From contig DMAP01000061.1 in NCBI GenBank assembly GCA_003446975.1, positions 3,066 to 9,276 of the forward strand: 6,211 nt of DNA, written 5' to 3'. The translations under genes were made by a program, and so were the position numbers. Numbering within the stretch: position 1 is the stretch's first letter; the number at the start of each line of letters is the position of its first letter. Below are positions 1 to 4,919 of this stretch, in pieces. Origin of the DNA: Clostridiales bacterium. GTDB taxonomy: Bacteria > Bacillota > Clostridia > Tissierellales > Dethiosulfatibacteraceae. Under the pieces are notes generated by a model that saw only the letters and a program-made list of their open reading frames with translations, did no database searches and had not been told where the DNA came from.

Positions 1-1080
1 TCTCAAGGAATCGCCAAGAGCAAGCTGGCTGATAAGTTGATTCAGCCCGTTCTATTCAAATATGCCAATACCCTTTTGAAGTTTTTCATTAGTCTTTTTG
101 CAATCCAATTTTTGATGATTTTCATCATTCCCCAGCCATTTTCAAGGGTTATCATTATAGCGATGATTTTTTTGGCTTATTTTGAAAGAATTAATCTAAG
201 ACATGAAACAAAGGAGATTATGCTTTTTTGGATTTATGTATCGTCTGCTCTGATCAATATGATCATCATCAGGGGGGATATCATATTAAATAATGCACTG
301 ATCACGATAGCCAACCACACCATCAATGAATCAGTATGGATAAAATATATGTCAATACCTTCAATCATGATGTATATTATCGCCGCCATGGGATTTGCCT
401 ATACCTTTAAGAATCATATTTGGGAGTTTGAAGTAAATCGCTTTGAGAACTCAACTAAAGACATTAAGTTGAACTCTCAGGAAAACAAGCAGTTGCTGGT
501 AATTTCATTAACGGTTTTGTTTTGGGCAGCAGAAAGCATTCATGGCATTAACGGAACAATAGTGGTGATCATTGGTTCCATGGCTATGTTTGTTATTGGG
601 TTGTTGAAGATAGAGGATCTGAAATCCATCAATATTCATTTGCTAGTTTTTTTGACAGCGGCTTTTTCTATTGGTGGCGTATTGAAAGGCAGCGGTGTTT
701 CTGATATTATTTTCCTTAGATTTGTGCCCTTGTTTCCTGAAGTGTTTTCCACCGGCTATATTGCGATCATCATGATCACGGCAGCCTCTCTCCACATGAT
801 TCTAGGAAGCGCTGTGACCACAATGTCGGTGGTTGTTCCTGGCTTGCTTATCATAGCTTCGGGGCAAGCAGGAACAGAGATACTGATGTTTATAATGTAT
901 ATAATGATCTGCTCTCATTTTGTATTGCCCTTTCATAACGTGATTTTAATGATTGGCAATGGCAACAAACACTTTAGGGCGGAGTTGATGCTTCGCTATG
1001 CGCCTGTCTTGACAGGAACCGTGGTCTTCGGTATCTTCATTGTTTATTTGAACTGGTGGCGGCTCATAGGCGTTTTATAA
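1..1080 (+). CDS. SLC13/DASS-like anion permease, 5'-truncated
   Basis: The reading frame is open from the first base of the window and ends at TAA (1078-1080), giving 359 visible codons, so the true start lies upstream. The TTG at 37 has no ribosome binding site and is simply an internal codon. The product is very hydrophobic, with about ten predicted membrane segments, and its second half has the look of an SLC13/DASS ion transporter: a segment LLVFLTAAFSIGGVLKGSGV near visible residues 213-232, a re-entrant-type segment with GSAVTTMSVVVPG near 276-288, and a final hydrophobic helix ending in YLNWWRLIGVL. Family members usually have about 450-500 residues, so perhaps 100 or more residues are missing. 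Known substrates of the family are di- and tricarboxylates or sulfate; the substrate here cannot be read from the fragment. The canonical C-terminal Ser-Asn-Thr sodium motif is not present as such. A more distant ion-transporter-superfamily permease is the main alternative. Confidence 0.5.
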   Translation, partial: SQGIAKSKLADKLIQPVLFKYANTLLKFFISLFAIQFLMIFIIPQPFSRVIIIAMIFLAYFERINLRHETKEIMLFWIYVSSALINMIIIRGDIILNNALITIANHTINESVWIKYMSIPSIMMYIIAAMGFAYTFKNHIWEFEVNRFENSTKDIKLNSQENKQLLVISLTVLFWAAESIHGINGTIVVIIGSMAMFVIGLLKIEDLKSINIHLLVFLTAAFSIGGVLKGSGVSDIIFLRFVPLFPEVFSTGYIAIIMITAASLHMILGSAVTTMSVVVPGLLIIASGQAGTEILMFIMYIMICSHFVLPFHNVILMIGNGNKHFRAELMLRYAPVLTGTVVFGIFIVYLNWWRLIGVL

Positions 1081-1093
1081 ATCTGGAGAAATA

Positions 1094-1102
1094 TGTTATA
1101 CT
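1094..1102 (+). promoter_or_regulatory. Possible extended -10 promoter of the IclR-family gene
   Basis: TG-T-TATACT forms an extended -10 element (TG at 1094-1095, hexamer 1097-1102). The matching -35 position, 17 bp upstream at 1074-1079, reads TTATAA and agrees with TTGACA at only three of six positions, so the promoter would depend on the TG extension. Transcription would start near 1109, leaving a leader of about 20 nt. No terminator separates the upstream permease from the regulator, so read-through expression is also possible. Confidence 0.5.
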
Positions 1103-1109
1103 GAAGAAC
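1095..1109 (+). promoter_or_regulatory. Degenerate operator-like palindrome at the iclR-type promoter
   Basis: GTTATACTGAAGAAC matches seven of the eight fixed positions of the GTTC-N7-GAAC palindrome that occurs twice upstream of the M20 gene. It overlaps the putative -10 and start point of the regulator gene, where a bound repressor would block transcription. With only one degenerate copy in an AT-rich region, chance occurrence is quite possible. Confidence 0.5.
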
Positions 1110-1130
1110 AATAGACCAAGGAGAAATTCA

Positions 1131-1895
1131 ATGACTAACCACCATGCTGAAATCTCATTAAGTGTAGAAAAATCAATAATCATATTGAAACAATTATGCA
1201 AAGAGCCCTTTGAATACAGATTGTCTGATCTAGTTCGGATGACCAATATCAATCGGACCACATTGTACCGTATACTCAATACCTTTGAGGAGCAAGGTCT
1301 GGTGATTAAGACTCAACAAAATAAAGTGTATAAGCTGGGACCGATGGCTTACCAGATGGGCTCGGTTTATCTAAGCAGTTTTGAGTTCACTGATAAGATT
1401 TATCCGGTCCTGAAAAAAATCGCCGCATTGTCAAGGGAATCCGTAGGCTTGGCTGTGAGAGAAGGGGATCGTATCATATCGCTATATGAGATTGAAATAG
1501 ACCAACCGTTGAAAATGAATTACCGAGCCGGGATACTTTATCCGATGAATCGAGGCTGTTACGGTAAATGTTTGATGGCATACCATGACCAGAAGCATGT
1601 CCAGGAAATGCTCCAAGAACAAAAATTTGAAAAGTTAGCCAAAAACACATTGACTAAACCTGAAGATATTATAAAAGAATATGAAAGAATCAGACATAAT
1701 GGGTATGTGATCAGTGATGAGGAGACTTATCCGTACGCTGTGGGAGTCGGCATACCGATTCCCAACTCAAATGGCGACGTTAAAACATGCGTTGCAATAT
1801 CATTTATAAAGAAGGGAAAGCACATAAAAAAAATAAATGAATTGCTTGAACTCTTATTAGAACATAAAAGTGAAATAATTAAATATATGGTTTGA
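1131..1895 (+). CDS. IclR-family transcriptional regulator
   Basis: This 254-residue protein has the normal length and layout of the IclR family. A winged helix-turn-helix covers roughly residues 9-72: the recognition helix region reads MTNINRTTLYRILNTFEEQG and the wing VIKTQQNKVYKLG. A linker helix and a C-terminal effector-binding domain of about residues 80-254 follow. Family-typical stretches in the latter are RGCYGKCLMA (141-150), IKEYERIRHNGYVISDEE (181-198) and VGVGIPIPNSNGDVKTCVAIS (204-224). The ATG at 1131 is chosen because AAGGAG (1118-1123) sits 7 nt upstream and the protein then begins just before the DNA-binding domain. An upstream in-frame GTG at 1056 would overlap the permease gene, has no ribosome binding site and adds unrelated residues. 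IclR proteins bind DNA as dimers or tetramers and respond to small organic acids; the ligand is unknown here. The doubled palindrome at 1994-2028 is its most likely target (inference). Confidence 0.5.
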   Translation: MTNHHAEISLSVEKSIIILKQLCKEPFEYRLSDLVRMTNINRTTLYRILNTFEEQGLVIKTQQNKVYKLGPMAYQMGSVYLSSFEFTDKIYPVLKKIAALSRESVGLAVREGDRIISLYEIEIDQPLKMNYRAGILYPMNRGCYGKCLMAYHDQKHVQEMLQEQKFEKLAKNTLTKPEDIIKEYERIRHNGYVISDEETYPYAVGVGIPIPNSNGDVKTCVAISFIKKGKHIKKINELLELLLEHKSEIIKYMV

Positions 1896-1908
1896 TCTGT
1901 CGACAATC

Positions 1909-1940
1909 AAAAATAGCCATTTCGATGATGGCTATTTTTG
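1909..1940 (+). terminator. Rho-independent terminator after the IclR-family gene
   Basis: AAAAATAGCCAT (1909-1920) pairs perfectly with ATGGCTATTTTT (1928-1939) around a 7-nt loop, giving a 12-bp stem whose 3' arm ends in five T residues. It begins 14 bp after the regulator's stop codon and insulates the regulator from the M20 operon. The A-rich 5' arm and T-rich 3' arm make the structure symmetric, although no gene converges from the other side. Confidence 0.5.
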
Positions 1941-1956
1941 TGTTGGGATATGACAC

Positions 1957-1986
1957 TTTACAATTCGGTTTAAAACGTGATAAAAT
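1957..1986 (+). promoter_or_regulatory. Sigma-70-type promoter of the M20-YfcC operon
   Basis: The -35 element TTTACA (1957-1962, five of six consensus) is followed after 18 bp by TAAAAT (1981-1986, five of six consensus). TG at 1978-1979 precedes the hexamer and makes it an extended -10. The predicted start is near 1993, at the left edge of the tandem palindromes. It lies just after the upstream terminator and is the only good promoter seen before the M20 gene. Confidence 0.5.
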
Positions 1987-1993
1987 AAAATAA

Positions 1994-2008
1994 GTTCTAA
2001 TAAAGAAC
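1994..2008 (+). promoter_or_regulatory. Operator-like palindrome 1 (GTTC-N7-GAAC)
   Basis: GTTCTAATAAAGAAC is an inverted repeat with 5-bp arms (GTTCT and AGAAC) around a 5-bp centre. It starts at about the predicted transcription start of the M20 operon, so a bound protein would block or stall RNA polymerase. The arms recall the GTTCG...-type targets described for the IclR-family regulators PcaU and PcaR. Assignment to the neighbouring IclR protein is inferred from similarity and proximity. Confidence 0.5.
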
Positions 2009-2013
2009 ATAAT

Positions 2014-2028
2014 GTTCAAATATCGAAC
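2014..2028 (+). promoter_or_regulatory. Operator-like palindrome 2 (GTTC-N7-GAAC)
   Basis: GTTCAAATATCGAAC repeats the GTTC-N7-GAAC design exactly 20 bp after the first copy, about two helical turns, so two dimers would lie on the same face of the DNA. The intervening bases also form a palindrome, GAACAT-A-ATGTTC (2005-2017), giving three overlapping inverted repeats. The site ends 3 bp before the GGAGG of the M20 gene and is therefore part of the mRNA leader. Confidence 0.5.
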
Positions 2029-2040
2029 AATGGAGGTTGT

Positions 2041-3264
2041 GTGAGTCCAATGATACTAGATTATATCAACAAATGGATCAAAGAAGAAGAAATCATTGAT
2101 TTGATGAGAGAATTGATCAAACGTCCAAGCTATCCCGGTGTAGAAAACCAAGAAACGGCTGTAGCAGAATTTATTCATGGTTTTTTTTCCAGAGAGGGAA
2201 TTGAATCTGAACTCGTGCATGTGCAAGATGGCAGAAAAAATGTCACTGCAGTCATCAAGGGAAGAGGTCTAGGTCGAACCCTACTGTTAACAGGTCATAC
2301 AGACACGGTACCACCTTATGATATGCCGGATGCCTTTGAATTGAAGCAAGAAGGCGACCGTTTAATCGGAAGAGGATCCAATGACATGAAGGGTCCTTTG
2401 GCATGTATGATAATGGCAATGGTGGCAATAAAAAGAGCTGACATCAAACTGAACGGTGATATCATATTCGCTGGGGTCATAGATGAAGAGGAAAAAAGTC
2501 TGGGAACCATCGACTTGATTGAAAAAGGCATCAGAGCTGATGGTGCAATCGTTGGGGAACCTACTAATCTAGACATCTGCATAGCTCATCGGGGTTTGGA
2601 ATGGTTTGAGTTTGATTTTCAGGGCAAAGCCGTACACGGCGGAAAACAAAAAGAGGGCATTAATGCAATTGTCAAGGCATCAAATTTCATCCAATTGATG
2701 GAGAGCAAGATTGTGCCTCTATTGAACAATAGAAAACATGACATAACAGGTACATCTACAATGAACTACGGAACGATCAGCGGCGGAACACAACCCAGCA
2801 CAGTAGCAGGAGACTGTACAATAAAGATTGACAGAAGATGGATACCGGGCGAAAAGTATGAAGATATCATAAGAGAATATGAAGATGCATTAACGGCGTT
2901 AAGGGAAAATGATCCGGAGTTCAAATGCAATATGAGGGTATTGGATGTCAGCGTCATGAAAGAAGGTTATGTACATGAAGCTATGGAGATTGACAGGGAC
3001 CATCCACTGGTCCTGGCCTTGGAGGAATCATCAGAGGAAATAGGCGAAAGAAAACCGGAAACAACCTATTTTACGGCTTGGTCAGACGGTGGACTTCTAT
3101 ATCATTACGCTAAAATACCTACATTGGTTTGTGGACCTGGTGACCTGGAGACCGCCCACTCAAAAGATGAATATATCGACAGGAAACAACTGATGTTGGC
3201 AGTAAAAACCTATGCTTTAACAGCAATGAAATTTTGTGACGGACAAAGATATCATAAGGGTTGA
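2041..3264 (+). CDS. M20-family di-zinc peptidase/deacylase (ArgE/DapE-like)
   Basis: This 407-residue cytosolic metallohydrolase carries the full M20 metal site: GHTDT with His86 and Asp88, GRGSNDMKG with bridging Asp115, DEEEKSLG with Glu149 as likely general base and Glu150 as ligand, GEPT with Glu173, and ETAHSKDEYI with His373 near the C-terminus. A dimerisation (lid) domain is inserted at about residues 185-300, beginning after HRG and including GKAVHGGKQKEGINAI. M20 enzymes of this type hydrolyse amide bonds in N-acyl amino acids, dipeptides or related compounds (ArgE, DapE, CPG2, PepV-like); the motifs do not fix the substrate. The GTG start at 2041 is preferred because GGAGG (2032-2036) ends 4 nt before it, while an in-frame ATG at 2050 would leave 13 nt. 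The gene is first in an operon with the YfcC permease, which suggests that it processes the imported substrate. Catalytic residues appear intact; assignment to the family is very secure, to a named enzyme not at all. Confidence 0.5.
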   Translation: MSPMILDYINKWIKEEEIIDLMRELIKRPSYPGVENQETAVAEFIHGFFSREGIESELVHVQDGRKNVTAVIKGRGLGRTLLLTGHTDTVPPYDMPDAFELKQEGDRLIGRGSNDMKGPLACMIMAMVAIKRADIKLNGDIIFAGVIDEEEKSLGTIDLIEKGIRADGAIVGEPTNLDICIAHRGLEWFEFDFQGKAVHGGKQKEGINAIVKASNFIQLMESKIVPLLNNRKHDITGTSTMNYGTISGGTQPSTVAGDCTIKIDRRWIPGEKYEDIIREYEDALTALRENDPEFKCNMRVLDVSVMKEGYVHEAMEIDRDHPLVLALEESSEEIGERKPETTYFTAWSDGGLLYHYAKIPTLVCGPGDLETAHSKDEYIDRKQLMLAVKTYALTAMKFCDGQRYHKG

Positions 3265-3328
3265 TGACCCTATAATGGTGAAAATCAAGCAAAGGAGGAT
3301 GAACAGGAAAAAATATAAAAATTAGATT

Positions 3329-3333
3329 GGAGG
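3329..3333 (+). promoter_or_regulatory. Ribosome binding site of the YfcC-type permease
   Basis: GGAGG lies 6 nt before the ATG at 3340 and fixes that start. A second strong Shine-Dalgarno-like stretch, AAAGGAGG at 3291-3298, lies about 40 nt upstream within the 75-bp gap and serves no convincing gene. No promoter or terminator stands out in the gap, which supports co-transcription with the M20 gene. Confidence 0.5.
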
Positions 3334-3339
3334 ATAAAA

Positions 3340-4746
3340 ATGTCTAATAACAAAAAAACACAACCGAAACGCAAGATACCACATGTATATGTTATACTTC
3401 TGACCATCGTTGCAATTTGTGCTGTATTGACCTATATCATACCGGCGGGGCAATATGGGACAATGGAGGCTGCAAGCGGAAGAATAGTGGTGGATCCGAA
3501 CTCCTTCGAGTGGATAGAGAACACACCTGTCGGATTGATGGATTATCTCAAATCAGTTCCTGACGGGTTGGTGGAAACCGCATCTATCATATTCTTCATA
3601 TTCATTGTCGGAGGTTCTTTTGCAGTTGTCCATGCGACAGGAGCGGTAGAGGCTGCAATTGGGGCAATTGCCAGAAAAATGCAGGGAAAAGAAAGAGCAA
3701 TCATTCCGGTAATCGTTTTTGCATTTTCCATTTTAGGGGCGACTTACGGCATGGCTGAGGAGACACTGCCGTTTATTCCGATAATGGTAACGCTGGCTAT
3801 TGCATTGGGTTTTGATTCCTTAACAGGAATTGGAATGGTATTAGCAGGAGCAGGTGCAGGATTTGCAGGAGCATTCATGAATCCATTTACGGTAGGGGTT
3901 GCTCAAGGGATTGCTGAATTGCCTTTATTTTCAGGCATGGGATATAGAATTGTCGGTTATTTGATTATGACGACCCTTGTTGCGACTTTCTTGTTTAGAT
4001 ATGCTGGAAAAGTTAAACGAAATCCTGAATTAAGACTTATGTATGAATTTGATAAAAAAAGGGATGATGTTTTAGATCTGAGTGAACTTAAAGAGTTTAC
4101 CGGCCAGAGAAAGGCTGTATTGATTATTGTAATGTTGGCAGTTGTCCTTTTGGTTTTTGGTGCAATCCAGTTTGGATGGTATATCCAGGAAATTGCAGCA
4201 TTATTTTTGGGGATGGCCATTTTGGTGGCTTTTGTAGGTGGACTTGGCCCGAATCGTTTTGCTGAAGAGTTGATTGAAGGGATGTCCAACATTGCTGGTG
4301 GTGCATTGGTCGTTGGCTTTGCGAGAGCTATTTTAGTTGTATTGGAAGGGGGACATATTTTGGATACGATCCTTTTTGCATCATCCAATGTCCTCTCAAC
4401 ATTACCATCTTCAGTTTCAGCGGTTGGTATGTACGTGTTTCAGTGTTTTATGAACTTCATTGTTCCATCAGGCAGCGGGCAGGCTGCTGTAACGATGCCA
4501 ATTCTGGCTCCATTATCCGATTTGGTAGGTGTGACAAGGCAAACAGCTGTATTGGCTTACCAGTTTGGTGATGGCATATCCAATATTTTTACACCGACTT
4601 CAGGTTATTTCATGGCAGGTCTTGCCTTGGCAAAAATCCCATGGGATAAGTGGGCAAAGTGGATATTGCCATTAATTCTTATGCAATATGCTTTCGGTGC
4701 TGTCTTTGTCTTCATTTCCCATCTGATAGGATACGGACCTTTTTAA
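3340..4746 (+). CDS. YfcC family permease (DcuC/ion transporter superfamily)
   Basis: This is a 468-residue integral membrane protein with a short basic cytoplasmic N-terminus (KKTQPKRK) and about 11-13 hydrophobic segments. YfcC/DcuC-type signatures are visible: HVYVILLTIVAICAVLTYIIPAG in the first helix (residues 15-37), GATYGMAEETLPF (133-145), AGAFMNPFTVGVAQGIAELP (176-195), VVGFARAILVVLEGGHILDT (324-343) and VPSGSGQAAVTMPILAPL (375-392) followed by QFGDGISN and PTSG. A hydrophilic loop of about 35 residues (224-258) separates two halves of similar size, as expected for inverted structural repeats. The length is normal for the family. Relatives are annotated as C4-dicarboxylate, basic amino acid or peptide-type carriers, but specificity is poorly known. 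Pairing with a cytosolic M20 hydrolase suggests uptake of an amino-acid-like or N-acylated substrate (inference). The gene ends with three in-frame stops (TAA TAA TGA) and a terminator follows. Confidence 0.5.
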   Translation: MSNNKKTQPKRKIPHVYVILLTIVAICAVLTYIIPAGQYGTMEAASGRIVVDPNSFEWIENTPVGLMDYLKSVPDGLVETASIIFFIFIVGGSFAVVHATGAVEAAIGAIARKMQGKERAIIPVIVFAFSILGATYGMAEETLPFIPIMVTLAIALGFDSLTGIGMVLAGAGAGFAGAFMNPFTVGVAQGIAELPLFSGMGYRIVGYLIMTTLVATFLFRYAGKVKRNPELRLMYEFDKKRDDVLDLSELKEFTGQRKAVLIIVMLAVVLLVFGAIQFGWYIQEIAALFLGMAILVAFVGGLGPNRFAEELIEGMSNIAGGALVVGFARAILVVLEGGHILDTILFASSNVLSTLPSSVSAVGMYVFQCFMNFIVPSGSGQAAVTMPILAPLSDLVGVTRQTAVLAYQFGDGISNIFTPTSGYFMAGLALAKIPWDKWAKWILPLILMQYAFGAVFVFISHLIGYGPF

Positions 4747-4756
4747 TAATGACAAC

Positions 4757-4798
4757 AAAAAAAGTGAGGGAAGCAGTTAGTGCGCCCCTCGCTTTTTT
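4757..4798 (+). terminator. Rho-independent terminator after the permease gene
   Basis: Bases 4758-4770 (six A then GTGAGGG) pair with 4786-4798 (CCCTCGC then six T). The stem has 13 pairs including one G-T wobble and encloses a 15-nt loop in which GCA and TGC (4773-4775, 4781-4783) can pair further. It ends the M20-YfcC transcription unit and separates it from abfD. Confidence 0.5.
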
Positions 4799-4808
4799 CA
4801 TGTAACTA

Positions 4809-4837
4809 GAGACATGTGATGATAAAATTGTTATAAT
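4809..4837 (+). promoter_or_regulatory. Promoter of the abfD-like gene
   Basis: A perfect -10, TATAAT (4832-4837), is preceded by TG at 4829-4830, giving an extended -10. Seventeen bp upstream is GAGACA (4809-4814), which matches TTGACA at four of six positions. The predicted start near 4844 leaves a leader of about 75 nt. Neither good copy of the GTTC-N7-GAAC palindrome seen upstream of the M20 gene is present here. Confidence 0.5.
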
Positions 4838-4865
4838 GTATTTATTGTTTATATCTTAAGAACAC

Positions 4866-4884
4866 TAAGCTGCCCAGCAGCTTA
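4866..4884 (+). other. Hairpin in the abfD leader
   Basis: TAAGCTG (4866-4872) and CAGCTTA (4878-4884) form a perfect 7-bp stem with a 5-nt loop, CCCAG. It lies in the predicted transcript leader about 23 nt before the GGAGG. An A-rich stretch, not a T tract, follows, so it is not an intrinsic terminator on this strand. It could be an operator palindrome, an mRNA-stabilising 5' hairpin or chance. Confidence 0.5.
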
Positions 4885-4906
4885 ACGAAAAAAATATTTG
4901 ATTACC

Positions 4907-4911
4907 GGAGG
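4907..4911 (+). promoter_or_regulatory. Ribosome binding site of the abfD-like gene
   Basis: GGAGG lies 8 nt before the ATG at 4920 and fixes that start. A second in-frame ATG at 4929 would leave 17 nt of spacing and is less likely. Confidence 0.5.
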
Positions 4912-4919
4912 ATATAATT

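Noticed and set aside
1056..1130. N-terminal extension of the IclR-family protein from GTG 1056
   Set aside because: It overlaps the end of the permease gene, has no ribosome binding site and would lie upstream of the proposed promoter. The ATG at 1131 has a good AAGGAG.
1963..1980. Near-palindrome CGGTTTAAAACG in the M20 promoter spacer as an activator or catabolite-repression site
   Set aside because: It is imperfect, mostly low-complexity A/T, and does not match the cre consensus.
3271..3276. TATAAT between the M20 gene and the permease gene as an internal promoter
   Set aside because: No acceptable -35 hexamer lies 15-19 bp upstream (GATATC at 17 bp), and there is no TG extension. Co-transcription is the simpler reading.
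3291..3325. Strong AAAGGAGG followed directly by an 8-codon ORF (ATG at 3299, stop at 3323) between the M20 and permease genes
   Set aside because: There is no spacing between the Shine-Dalgarno and the ATG, and the peptide is tiny and lysine-rich because the region is A-rich. No attenuator structure follows it.
3957..4388. Antisense open frame within the permease gene, and similar antisense frames within the M20, IclR and abfD genes
   Set aside because: They lack ribosome binding sites and recognisable domains, and they mirror well-supported genes on the + strand.
4847..4863. GTTTATATCTTAAGAAC in the abfD leader as a further copy of the GTTC/GAAC operator
   Set aside because: The spacing is 9 instead of 7 bp between half-sites and the left half is imperfect, so it does not fit the motif well enough.
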